This document shows positions 49,070 to 60,976 of a stretch of 64,000 bases of DNA, piece by piece; position 1 is the first letter of the stretch, and each line of letters starts with the position of its first letter. The notes under the pieces are model-generated. The model saw only the letters and a list, made by a program, of their open reading frames with translations. It searched no databases and was not told where the DNA came from. Location: NCBI GenBank assembly GCA_030035585.1, contig CM057482.1:11209001-11273000 (forward strand), read 5' to 3'. A program made the position numbers and the translations under genes. Origin of the DNA: Dugong dugon. Its lineage: Eukaryota > Chordata > Mammalia > Sirenia > Dugongidae.

Positions 49070-50140
49070 CAGGAAAATAAAAATACAACAAATGGAACAA
49101 TAACAACAAAACACCATTTATCACTTCAAATCCTTAAAAGATATGTGACATAAATACATTCACTGCAGAAAATATCTGTTTTCTTTAACTGTGCTGTTAT
49201 AGCCATAATTGTCTATTACTATTATTTGATTTTTATATTGCCAGTTAGCCTTTCTTGTCTAATTAAAATGTAAGCTTTTTAAAGGCAAGAATGATGTCAT
49301 ATCCTCAACAATAACTAACATACGATAATAGCTATAAGAGTAGTTAATTTATTCACCCCAGTTCAAGTATTTTCCTACAGACAATCCTTCCTATGCTTGG
49401 AAAATTCCTTATCTCCAAACTATGAAACTCCAACACCCAAACAACGATCTGCAACATTTCCTTCATTTTATCCACAAGCTAGAATTTGGAGTATGGCCAT
49501 GGGTCATAGGGGCAAAGACCACCTATTCGGAAGACCACATGATAGCTATCTTACTTTCAGAAGCCGTTTACTAAATAACATGAAGCAACATAGTAGCTGT
49601 TTTGAAACCAGTGTAAAATTACTGAAAGATGTTAACAGAATAAAGACAAATTGTTTAATATGACTTTTTGATATCTAACAGATGACAGAATAAAAACAGT
49701 CGAAGGAACTTCAGGACCTCTTCCAAGCCATCCTATCTTTCCTCAAGCATCAGTAAACATGACTATCCACTTTCAGACTCAACACATGAGAAATGGAACC
49801 TTTATAGCCCCTTTCTGATGGCTTTGGTAGGAGTACTGAGATCTTTCTTATTTTTAACCAAAACATTGTAAGTTAAGCCCATCCCCTTTTGGAACAGAGC
49901 AATGGAAAACAAGAAGACTAATTTTCATTCCTTATAAACCCAGACATGATAAAAGTGCTGGGAACCTGTAGGACAAAGGGACACCGAAAGGGGATAGGGA
50001 CAAAATATAGAATTCTGCATATAAACTTGTCTACTTTTCTAAAGCTGTCAAACTTCTACTAACAAATGAATTGAACAGTTAACTTCAAAATCTATAAGGC
50101 ATATTATTTGGATCAATAATAATAAAACATTTTAAAAAGC
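49070..50140. other. Intron 1 segment up to exon 1; nothing definite
   Basis: A possible L2 tail at 49255-49330; the 88-codon frame at 49397-49663 is on the opposite strand to the gene and has no recognisable domain. Confidence 0.35.
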
Positions 50141-50146
50141 ACTTAC

Positions 50147-50457
50147 CCCAGATCTGTGAGTGGCGGCTTATCTCTTCCTCTTCTATAGCAAAGGTAAATC
50201 TGTGGCCCCACAAGACTTCCATTATTGAGATCAGCTGACAGTCCATTTGGAGTAACATCAATACACACATAATCCTGTGGCACTTCCTCCCCAAGAGATT
50301 TAATAATAACTGAAACATCTGTGATAGGTTCTTTTGGTTTAGCTACTTTATGACAAGCATCATTGAAGTGAATTTCTTCTTCAAGAGGCTTTGAAACATC
50401 AGTTAATCCTGCTACAACAAAGTAGTCAGCAACACGAGGTCCCTTGTCTTCAATCAT
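50147..50457 (-). CDS. DENND4A: DENND4A coding exon 1 (start codon; MABP first lobe)
   Basis: Codes residues 1-103 plus two bases of codon 104. The exon itself probably runs to 50479, where a ctctcag acceptor gives 22 nt of 5' UTR before the ATG at 50457-50455. The donor is a good GTAAGT (rc of acttac, 50141-50146). It ends with [18 protein letters not shown], the first of three similar beta-strand segments of the MABP domain. The start was chosen because the ORF matches the conserved family N-terminus, MIEDKGPRV. Two other AUGs sit just upstream in other frames. Confidence 0.95.
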
Positions 50458-50479
50458 CTTCCATTACAGAAGGTTACAT
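50450..50479 (-). promoter_or_regulatory. DENND4A: Upstream AUG cluster at the DENND4A start
   Basis: In transcript orientation the exon begins with ATGTAA (50479-50474), a one-codon start-stop uORF. A second AUG at 50464 opens a 4-codon frame ending TGA at 50450, overlapping the main AUG at 50457. Both would be in the mRNA if this acceptor is used. Their effect on translation is inference. Confidence 0.6.
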
Positions 50480-52500
50480 CTGAGAGGAAAGTAAAAGGTA
50501 GTTTCTCCTATAAGGCGGATAAATGTAACTGGTTTGTGTGCAAATAACAAAAACTACAAAAAGAGCACCACTGATAAACACACGAGTCTTATCCATTTTA
50601 CTTTCATATTTAAAAGGTATACCTGTTTTTTTAATGGAAATACCTTAGCATTGTTTTCTGATTATAAAAGTAATGCACGAATTTCTATTTCTGGCAATAT
50701 GGAAGCCTAGATTATTTAAATGTACAACAAATGCCACCCTTTTAAATGTATAGATTAATTAGCAAAAACAGGAAATTATTAAGACCCCGAAACACTGAGG
50801 AAACCAAAAGCAAGAATAGTGTGTAGAGGCTGATGGGGGCGGGGGACGGACTGCAGACCTCCTCAGTAATGAAGGGGTTTACATAGAAAAGGCACTGCCT
50901 TGGGACAACATAAGATAGGAAACTGGAAATGAGACACCTGTCTAAAGCCAAGAATCTCAAAGGACTACACCCTCAGTTAAAGAGTGGGTTATGAAAACCC
51001 ATTCACTGGCACAGGGAGATAGTAATAATAAAAAAATTTTCCTCAATCTGGGCCCCAGGTTGCAGGGGAGTGGTGGGGAGAGAGGGTCTCCTCGGAATTC
51101 ATAACAAGAGACCTACTCACATTTGGATTTGGGGTTTAAATTTAAGCCATTTGCAAGCTCCAAAATGAGAAATTAACAATAAAAGTGTTCCCAGGCTAGT
51201 GATACCCTGGGGAAGCACATGCAGCTGCAGAGGTTACACCCTCAACCCAGGAAACACAGGTTTTCCACAGATGAAGCCCAGCTGAAGATGGGCTCCTCTT
51301 CCAAAACTAAAAAAAATGTAAAAAACTACAAGGAAAAGTCCACCATGAACGAGTCTCCGCAGAAACAACAAAGAGAAGAATTTTAAACAATAAAAGTAAG
51401 GCAGGGATTAGAATAGTAATGCACGTTTATAGCAGATTCCAAGAAATAACAAAGCAGAGTAGCCCATCATGTATCCACAAACACTTCAATATCAAAATCT
51501 CCTTCAGCTGTCTAGTATCCTTGAAACCCTATGTTGTTCTTTAACTAGGAGAATGTACCACACAGTACTGTCATTACTTATATGCCACTTTATAGGGAAA
51601 GTTTAATCTAAAACAGCATTTCCCAACATGTGTTTCATGTTAGACGTAGTTCCAACAAATGCAAAGAAAGGATTCCATGGACAAATAAATAAGATATAAA
51701 TACTATATGCCTCTTTTGGATATTTACAATATATATGAAAATATTAACGTCTCGAGAGAGACTTTTAATGAGGTACCTTTGATTTTGATAAAGATACCTG
51801 ATTAATTTTGCTTAATCCAGGAATTCCCCAGGCTATTCGAAAACTGGACCCTATTTTCCCACTTAACAACTAGAAAAAAAGTCCTCAGAACAGCTTTAGA
51901 AACTGCTAATTTATGGTAAAATTAACAACCTTCCCATGCAGACTACAAAATACCTGAGGGCAAAGAAATTCTTATGTAGCATACTTGTTTATGATACCAT
52001 TACTACCATTTCCATCACAATCCCTAAACTCATTCAATTTTCTACATTGCAAATGTTATGAGTTTGCCACTTTTTGTAGAATCTATGTTTATTGATCAAA
52101 TATACTCTGTAAATATTCCCACTATTAGCTTGGAAAGCTAGCTTAAAGAAGGACTATACAATCCTACTTATTTTATTTAGATATATACAGCTCCTGTGCA
52201 CATAATAAAGGGCACAAAAGGTTTCCGCACATGATAAAGAACTTAGACTTTCCAGAAATGCCTCCTAGACTGATAGTAAAGAGAAAGTTACAACAATTTA
52301 TTCTCCTGAGAAGACACTGTTAAATGCTGAATAGTCACTCTCAGCTGGCTGCATATAACAGGTGCTCCACAAAAAAACATGTTTTACCTAGTTGACCACC
52401 TATTCATTTAAAAAAAAAAAGTAAAATAACAACAAATGCACTTTTGTCTTCAACTTTTTCTCCATTTCATTAAATAGTCTTTGAAAACAATTTTTAATGG
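50480..52500. other. 5' intron / upstream DNA; possible HAL1/L1-like remnant 50700-51420
   Basis: 50700-51420 is less AT-rich and resembles old HAL1/L1 sequence ('ggaaattattaagaccccga'), but weakly. No 5' UTR exon or CpG island recognised. Confidence 0.35.
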
Positions 52501-52518
52501 CTACATGATATTTTATGG

Positions 52519-52670
52519 AGCCCTGGTGGCGAAGTGGTTAAGAGCTAACAAAAAGGTTGGCAGTTCAAATCCACCAGCCACTCCTTGGAAATCCTATGGG
52601 ACAGTTCTACTCTGTCCGATAGAGTCACTATGAGTTGGAATCGACTTGACTGCACACCACCACCACCACA
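52519..52670 (+). mobile_element. AfroSINE
   Basis: Full copy with imperfect 16-bp target duplication: acatgatattttatgg (52503-52518) / acatggtattttacgg (52671-52686). Confidence 0.92.
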
Positions 52671-53037
52671 ACATGGTATTTTACGGATGTACTGTTATTG
52701 ATTTAACTATTCCCTTATTATTTATCATTTATTACTTCTACTTATTTTGCTAATATTTTTTAAATGCTACAGTGAAAAACCTTGAACAGAAACCTTATTT
52801 CTTCTGGATAAATTTACTGAAGTAGAATTACTGCGTCAAAAGTTACATAACCAACCTGTGTATGTGTTTATGTGCTTATAGGAGTACATGAAGTTAACTT
52901 CCCTTTCATATTAATGAAGAGATTAAAACATCTTCGTGTTATTTAGACTAAAGCATGCAGTCACTATTGCATAGAATATGGTCTTATGTCCTGTTATGCA
53001 GAAAGAAGGAAAAAGGAATGGAAACAGTACTATCATT

Positions 53038-53050
<13 letters not shown>

Positions 53051-53068
<18 letters not shown>

Positions 53069-53106
53069 TGCATATATATATATTTGCTTGGATATATAAT
53101 ATATAT
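53051..53106. repeat. (TA)n simple repeat
   Basis: AT alternation preceded by a poly-A run at 53038-53052. Confidence 0.9.
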
Positions 53107-53218
53107 AACATAAAATGATTAAAAATATATAATATTAAAAATGTATATGAAAAAGCTTTTTGAAAGCTAATACCTTAGCTATTAGAAGTAAACAGTTATT
53201 ATACTAATAGTAAGTGAG

Positions 53219-53551
53219 GCACTGGTGGTTCAGTGGTAAAACTCTCACCTTCTATGTGGGAGACTGGAGTTCAATTCCCAACCAATGCACCTCATACACA
53301 GCTACCAACCACCTGTCAGTGGAGGCTCGTGTGTTGCTATGATGCTGAAAAGGTTTCAGCAGAGCTTTCAGATTAAGACAGACCAGGAAGAAAGGCCCAG
53401 TCATCTACTTTTGAAAACCCTATGATTCACAATGGTCCAAACTGCAATGTATCATGGGAATGGTGCAGAACTGGGCAGCATTTCTTTCCACTTGTGCATG
53501 AGGTCACCATGAGTTGGGCTCCAACTCAAATACTAGCTAACAACAACAACA
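53219..53551 (+). mobile_element. tRNA-Gly-headed SINE with RTE-like tail, copy 2
   Basis: More decayed than 44760-45087 (head 'gcactggtggttcagtggta', 'accaatgcacc'), ending 'agctaacaacaacaac'. Confidence 0.82.
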
Positions 53552-53554
53552 CAC

Positions 53555-54484
53555 TAATAAGCAGATAAATGGGAGAAAATTGTATGGAAAGTTTCTTTTT
53601 ATTACAGCTTCCTGGTTTATAAAATTTAATAATCTGAACTCACAACAGTATACAGTGAATAACCATTAAAAGGGACACGTTACTGTTCTTCATCAATAAA
53701 TATTAAAAAAAGAACAATTTTTTAAGTGGTGATAAAATCCTTACATCCACTGACAGAAAAGGCAAGTATGTATCATCCTGGTCCTCTTGCCTTGTTTGTG
53801 TGCATGTTTGTGTTTTCCATTTATTCATAAGGGGCTGGCGATGATTGGGAAAGTAGGCAATATATTTTAAGGCACAGCTGACAGAGCATATAATAAGAAG
53901 AACGTAGCTAGCAACATCACAGATGACTTCTTATAAGATCTAAATGTTCTTCAATTCATTCAGGATAGGTCTATAATACAAAAAACACATCTCTAGTTTT
54001 TACTTTAAGTCAATTGTTTTTTAAACTAAGTTTGGGGTTTGAAGCTACAGGGATGACAATGTTAAAAATTAAGAGGCAAAGAAAGAATATTGAAAATATA
54101 GAAATGAATAATTAATAAAGACTTCCTAACAATTCCATTAAACTAAGACTTCCACTGGCATGTGAAATTTGGAATCCTCCTGGAAGATACTAAATACCTA
54201 AGTTAAGGCAAAAGTGCCTTGTGTTGGCAAGACACACCATAAATTACCTGGAAAGAGTATTTGGAGAAAACATTCCTGATTACAAAAAAATCTGGACTTT
54301 TAACGTAGTACTTTAGAGCAAAAACTCTACAACAATAAGCAGGTAAATTTTTTAAAATTCATTTTTAGAAACTGGGGGTTATAAGAAACAAACATTTGAT
54401 TCAAGAGTTCCCTAAATAATCACGGTAATATAAAACTCTCAAACAATTTTACTCACGATGAAGCAACAACGATACTACATCATA
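53555..54484. other. Upstream segment, nothing recognised
   Basis: AT-rich DNA, no element recognised. Confidence 0.4.
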
Positions 54485-54486
54485 TA

Positions 54487-54647
54487 CAATAAAACCTGCG
54501 AAAGCCGGAACCTGTGTAAGGCAGAAACCTGTCAGAGAAAACTCAAATATTTTCCACCAACTGCAAGTGATAGAAAAGGCAGAAAACTTCCGAGACCCTG
54601 GAAAACAAGGCAATCCCTTGGAGTTCCAGCTCTCACAGGTTTCACTG
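54487..54647. mobile_element. 161-bp TA-flanked inverted-repeat MITE
   Basis: Terminal inverted repeats of about 25 bp, left caataaaacctgcgaaagcc, right end the imperfect complement ('agctctcacaggtttcactg'). TA on each side (54485-54486, 54648-54649). Both overlapping open frames here come from this element. Confidence 0.8.
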
Positions 54648-54667
54648 TAGTTCACTGCACAGTGCCT

Positions 54668-55490
54668 GGGTCTTAAAAGCTTACAAGCAGCTGCCCAAGG
54701 CACAACAATCGGTCTCTATTTGTTGTTGCTCCAGGCAACAAAGGAAAGAGGGTCATGAATCACCACCACCACCTATTGCCTCAAGTTGATTCCAACTTAC
54801 AGCGACCCTACAGGATAGAGTAGAACTGCCCCATGGGGTTTCCAAGGAGCGCCTGATGGATTCAAACTGCCAGCCTTTTAGTTAACAGCCGTAGCTCTTA
54901 ACCACAATGCCACCAGGGTTTCCAGATTCAGGAATAGGAGGAGGAAATGGATGTATGGCTAACTGCTTCCATGAACGGCTGACTCTTTTGCCATGAGACC
55001 AGAAGAACTGGATGATGCCTGGCTACCATTACTGAACATTTTGATCAAAGATTTTATAGACGAATCCTGATCAAAAGGGGGAAAATGCAAAACAGAATTT
55101 AAAATTCTAATGGAGTCAAGACTTTCTGGAGCCATGGAGGCTGGATGAACACCTGAAACTATTGCCCTGAGATAATCTTTTAACCAAAAATATCCCCTGA
55201 AGTCTTCTTAAAATCAAACAACAGTTTAGCTTAACTAGTAAAGAATGTCTGCCTTGAGCATTATGCTTTTAAGATCTACCTACAGTGGATCAATTTGACA
55301 ACAGCAACTCGAAAGATTAGACAGGCAGTAAGTTTATGTTAATGGGGGAAGAACAACTCAGAAAAGGAGGGTGAGAATGGCTGTATAACTTGAAAGTGTA
55401 ATCATGAATTGTACATGTAGAAACTGTTCAATTCGTGAATGTTTTGCTGTGTATATTCTCAACAGCAACAATAAATATAAATTATTAACA
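54668..55490 (+). mobile_element. Afrotherian L1-type 3' UTR
   Basis: 'gggtcttaaaagcttacaag', 'gagaccagaagaactggatg', 'ctttctggagccatggaggc', 'attctcaacagcaacaataa' in the order seen in the other L1 tails. Interrupted by the AfroSINE at 54760-54924. Confidence 0.72.
54760..54924 (-). mobile_element. AfroSINE
   Basis: Reverse-oriented near full-length copy, 'gattccaacttacagcgacc' to 'caccagggtttcc'. Confidence 0.9.
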
Positions 55491-56980
55491 AAAATACTAC
55501 ACCATAACCCAATGATTGTTTTTTAATTCTTCTTTGTTCAACATGGTAAAAATAATGTAAGTAGTTAGATCATAAGATAAAATGTTTATAGGTATCTCCT
55601 TAAATTTAAGAAACCTGCTTAGGAAGTATTTCACTTTAAATTTACATCTATTTTCTTTGAAATATAGAAAACAAGGATGTGTTTTCTATTCCTAACAGGT
55701 TGATGAGAACTAAATTGAGAAGTTATTATAAGAAAGCTCTTACTCACTCAGCAGCTAATGGAGAGTGGTTTCTGTTTTGCCTCCCTTTCAAACTCTGCCC
55801 AATCAATTTAGATTCTCTTTTATTTCTTCTCTCACTCTATTATGTCAAAGTAGTTAAGCATTTGTTACCTAGACTAACTCGAAGGACAAGAAAAGGCAAG
55901 AGTGGACATCAGAGGAAACATTTAAAAATTATATATAAAAAAAAAATTCTGGCCATAAAAGTTTGGAAAACTGTAAGTTATTACTGAAATGGTAAAAGGA
56001 GCAAAAGCCTCCTGGATAAGGCCTGATAATGGCAATAAACTCAAATTTATATATTAAAATGGTCCAATGGACCAATTCAACTCCCCCTACTCCAGTTCAC
56101 TTAAGTAAGCTAGAAAAAATTTTCTGTTTTCTTTTTTTAACATTATTTCCCAGTTCAAGAACCTAAACTAGCTCATCTTTTCTTACATTATCAAAACTAA
56201 ACTAGAGACTGTCACTCCAATCTCTTCTAACTTCATCTTTCATCCTTCCTCCAACCAAGGTTATCTATCCATTGCCCTTCAAATAAAGTTTTGTTCTTTT
56301 CCACTTGGATTACACATACTATTTCTTCTTTCTGGTCAATATATGTTCATCGTATTTTTCAAAACAATTTAAATTTACATGAACTTTCGCCTAAACTTTA
56401 TGAATTACACAAAGAAGCAAAAAGAAAATCAACAATCCCATTTACAATAATGAATCAAGTTTATATTTGGCCATGATTCCTAAACCTCTTTAAGAATAGA
56501 AAACATCTTTCTAATCCTCATACACAATTATAATTATAGAATATAAATATTTGTATTTTTCATTTACTTAATAAGCTTTTTTTCTAAATTGATATAATCT
56601 TCGTAATTATCCTAAATAGCTACATAATATCCATCAAACTAAAATATACATTATAGCCTGTATCCTATTTTTCCATTCCCAGCTAGTACCCAGAGTATGG
56701 TAGGTAGGTGCTTAAAAGATATTTGTTAAATGAATAAATAGTTCACTTTCTAGTCTTCCTCAAGCACATTATGCTAAACATGTCTTTTTTTTGGTAATTC
56801 AGAATCATTTTTCTGAACCTCAATTACTTTAAATACTGTAGATGCTGAATGTGGGATAGACATGGGTAAACTAGATGATTTGAGTGTAGTAACCAGTAAC
56901 TACTACCATTAGGGACCCAGGCAAAATTAGAAATTTATTGAATATTTGATTCATTGGCTCATTCTAACACTTCTTAATAA
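55490..56980. other. Upstream segment; L2 tail trace near 56690
   Basis: Mostly AT-rich. 56690-56745 resembles an L2 tail ('tatttgttaaatgaataaat'). The 102-codon frame at 55679-55987 has no recognisable domain. Confidence 0.35.
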
Positions 56981-56988
56981 ATGCTTAT

Positions 56989-58906
56989 TGTCTTAGTCAT
57001 CTAGCACTGCTATAACAGAAATACCACAAGTTGATGGCTTCAACAAAGAGAAATTTATTCTCTCTTGTAGTCTAATAGGCTACAAGTCCAAATTCAGGAC
57101 GTCAGCACCAGGGGAATGCTTTCTCTGTCAGCTCTGCAGGAAGGTCTCTGTCATCGATCTTCCCTTGGTCTGGGAGCATCTCAGCGCAGGAACCTCAGGT
57201 CCAAAGGACGTACTCTGCTCCTGGGGCTGCTTTCTTAGTGGTATGAGGTCCCCCTGTCTCTCTGCTTGCTTCTCTCTTTTATACCTCAAAAGAGATTGGC
57301 TTAAGACACTATCTAATCTTATATATCTCATCAATATAACTGCTGTTAATCCATCTTATTACATCATAGTAATAGGATATACAACACATGGGGAAATCAC
57401 ATCATATGACAAAATGGTAGACAATCATACAATACTGGGAATCATGACCTAGCCAAGCAGACAGATATTTTGGGGGGGATATAATTCAATCCATGAATTA
57501 CTCCACCCTTTGGCCCCTAAAAATTCATGTCCTTGCCACATGTAAAACATATTCACTTCATCATATCATAGCAAAAGTCTTAAATCAACTCCAAGTCCAA
57601 AATCCAAAAATTCCTCTCCTCTGTAAAATCTAGAATACAAGTTATCTGCTTCCAAAGTACAATGGTAGAACAGGCAGGCACAAGCTAGACATTTCCATTA
57701 CAAATGGGAGAAACTGGAGGGAAAGAAGCCATAAGAGGCGCCAAGCAAGTCAGCAGAACACATTACATTAGCCCTCAAGGCTTTGAAAATAATCCTGTGT
57801 TCTCTGAGGCAATTTACACAATGGCCCTGCCCTCCAGACTCTAAATAAGTTCCGCCTTCCAGGCCCACTGGGACTGGCAACTCTGCTCCCTCAGCTTTAA
57901 GTGCACCATTCTCCTAGTCCATCTGAGTGGCAACTCCACCCTTAGAAACACTAGAGGCCATGGCTCCACCCTTTGGAACCCCAGAGGTCCTGGCCATACC
58001 TTTTGAGACTCAGGCAGCTTGGCTTCTTGTATTCCTTGTCTCTTCAGCTTCTGCTTCCTGGTCTCTTGGCCTCTCTGCTCCTTGGGCCTCATGCCCAGAT
58101 CTGCTCTGCTGGGGCAACTGTTCCAAAGCTCTGTAGCCCCACCAATAAGTGCCTGGAGGCACCCCACTCCACCAGGAAGCCTCCTGCACACAGGCACTCA
58201 GCTATCTTGCTCCATGGCTTGGCTCCAGCACCATCTCGCAGTGGTCTCCTGGTTCTGCTGCTGCTAGTTCTTTGCTGCTGCTGGTCCTCTGCTGCTGCCA
58301 CTTCTCTATTCATTCACAGTTTCAAAATGGCTTCCACATTTTAGGTATCTGTCAGAGCAGCACCCTACTCTCTTGGTACCAAATTCTGTCTTAGTTATCT
58401 AGTGCTGCTATAATAGAAATACTAAAAGTGGATGGCTTTAACAAAGAGAAGTTTATTCTTTCACAGTCCAGTAGGCTAGAAGTCTGAAGTCAGGGCATCG
58501 GCTCCAGGGGAAGGCTTTCTCTCTCTGTCGGCTCTGGAGGAAGGTCCTTGTGATGCATCAGTCTTCCCTTGGTCTGGGAGCTTCTTAGGTACAGGGACCC
58601 TGGGTCAAAAGGATGCACTCTGCTCCCGGTGCTGCTTTCTTGGTGGTATGAGGTCCCCAACTCTCTGTTTGCTTCCCTTCCTTTTATCTCTTGAGAGACA
58701 AAAGGTGGTATAGGGCACACCCCAGGGAAACTCTCTTTACATTGGATCAGGGATGTGACCAGGGTAAGTGTGTTACAATCCCACTCTAATCCTCTTTAAT
58801 ATAAAATTACAATCACAAAATGGAGGACAATCACACAATATTGGGAATCATGGCCCAGCCAAATTGATATACACATTCTTTGGGGGACATAATTCAATCC
58901 ATGACA
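56989..58906 (-). mobile_element. ERVL-MaLR-type provirus, antisense to the + strand
   Basis: 5' LTR at 58388-58906 and 3' LTR at 56989-57497 (minus strand), with an internal region of about 0.9 kb. LTR ends are TGTCTTAG ... CATGACA in + orientation. Exact 5-bp target duplication CTTAT at 56984-56988 and 58907-58911. Same family as 20137-22390, in opposite orientation. No coding capacity is left; the 60-123 codon frames around 57700-58400 are by-products of a GC-richer internal region. Confidence 0.88.
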
Positions 58907-58914
58907 CTTATTAA

Positions 58915-59490
58915 GTGCTAACACTATTCTAGGAGCTGGTGACAAGAGAGATGAAAGCAATAACCCCTGGCTTCAATGAGTTTCTTCTTTAGTTCTTCTC
59001 TATTTCCACATCCCTTTCCATACTCTTATTTCACTTCTAGCCATTTTTCCTCCTATCACCCTTCCAAGTTCCAAGCAGCTTGCCTTCACCCAGCCTGAAG
59101 TTCCCCAACAGTCCATCCCTACCAGTTCCTCCTCAAAAACTCCATGCATGTAAGTAATCCCCACTCTATTATCCCTCTCCCATCCCCACTGAAAACTGGC
59201 ACTCCCTCAGCATCAGTATCCCAATGAGATTCTGGAAGAAATCTTACCTGTATATCATATTTAACAGTAGGCTGATGTTAAAAAAAAAAAAAAAAAAGGT
59301 TTAACCTTCCAAAGGCAAACTTGATTTTTCAAAAGTAAGCTTCATTAACACAAATTGATGCACTATGTGGGGGAAATTTCTTGAGCAAGGTGGGCTGCTT
59401 TGGAATCACCACCTGCCCTTCTCACTAACCGTAAGCTAAAACCAACAACAAAAAAATCAAAACATAAATGTATAACCTGACATCTCTCTT
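58915..59490. other. Upstream segment, nothing definite
   Basis: A C/T-rich patch at 59000-59220 and poly-A at 59280-59297; no exon recognised. Confidence 0.35.
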
Positions 59491-59499
59491 TTGAAAGAT

Positions 59500-59700
59500 T
59501 ACCAACCCGTGATTTATAAAAACCTTAAGGTAGGAGTAACAGACATTTAGAAAGGAAGGATCGTATTAATCGTAGTCCAATTTTATAGCCAAAGAAACTG
59601 AAGCACAGAAGGTGGCTTACTTACAGATACTATGCAGGCTAGTGACAGAGCCTGAGCAGGAACCCAAATCCCTTAATCCAGTATTCCTTACATTGAGGAC
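59500..59700 (-). repeat. MIR SINE
   Basis: 'gccaaagaaactgaagcaca', 'ctagtgacagagcctgagca' fit antisense MIR. Confidence 0.7.
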
Positions 59701-60976
59701 GTTGCCTCTAACAGACAGTGTTGAATTTTTACTGACCCAAGGCACAGCTTATGACATACTCTTTCAATAAATTATTTTATTTGTGTCATTTGTTTCTCAT
59801 AATCATCATGTGGTAAATATACCTCCAAATTCTTGGTAAGAGTTCTGGCAAATTAATGTTTCACTGTGTTTAGCTCAGAAAACAGCTAGTAGAAACAAAT
59901 CAAAACAAGAAAGAAAAACTACTTACACATTACTGAAGGTCTCTCTCTGAAAATGATGCCAAATCTCAACTTGTGACTGCTGCAAGCCTCAGAGTTTGAG
60001 AAATACTGTATTGAAAAGAAGTGAGCTTAAATTAATTCCAATCAAGTATTTCCCTAAGATACCTGTGGATACTTAAAGTTCTGTTAACAATGATAAGTTT
60101 TAAACAAAATGACTATATATTATTTTATATGATTAAGAGTCAATAAGTAATTATCAAGCACCAGCTCTTTCAGAACACACGTCTCAGTCAAGAATAGATA
60201 AACACTTTAAAAAAAAAGAACAGCAGATAAGGAGTAAAAAGACAGAGAAAAAGCAAAAGAATAAGCAATGGCATAAAGGAGTAAGTACAGAAGCAAGGAC
60301 TGTGAGAAAGAAAAACCTGCCTATTCCTGAGGTATTATATATAGTATATCCCATTCCTAGAGGAAAACTATACACATTTAATTAAAATACAGACTCAAGT
60401 AACTTCCATATACATGCTTCAAAGAAATCTACACCCACAAGTATTTCCCTTTATTACAAATTTAAAAAATGTATTAATTTAATGTATATTTTCACCACAA
60501 TAAAATTAAATATATGTTTCAATAAGCATCAAAAGCTTTTGCAAGAAAACATGTTGAAGTGCAGAAATAAGTAGATTAAGGGGGAGAAACCTAAGGATAA
60601 GGTAAATCACAGCATTAATATGGAATATCTACTAATGATGGAATCTGTACGTAGACCAAGAGGCAGTCATTCAAACAGAACAAGAGGATACTGCGTGGTT
60701 TAAAGTTAGGAAAGGTGTGCATCAGGGTTGTATCCTTTCATCATACTTACTAAATCTGTATTCTGAGCAAATAATCTGCGAAGCTGGAATATATGAAGAA
60801 GAATGTGGAATCAGGATTGAAAGAAGACTCACTAACAACCTGTGACATGCAGATGACACAATCTTGCTTGCTGTCAACAAAGAGGACTTGAAGCACTTAG
60901 TGATGAAGATCAAAGACTATAGCCTAAAGTACGGATTGCACTTCAACATAAACAAACAAAAATCCTCACAACTGGA

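Noticed and set aside
57698-58394. Cluster of overlapping 60-123 codon frames on both strands
   Set aside because: They lie in the GC-richer internal region of the MaLR-type provirus; no start context, splice signals or known domain.
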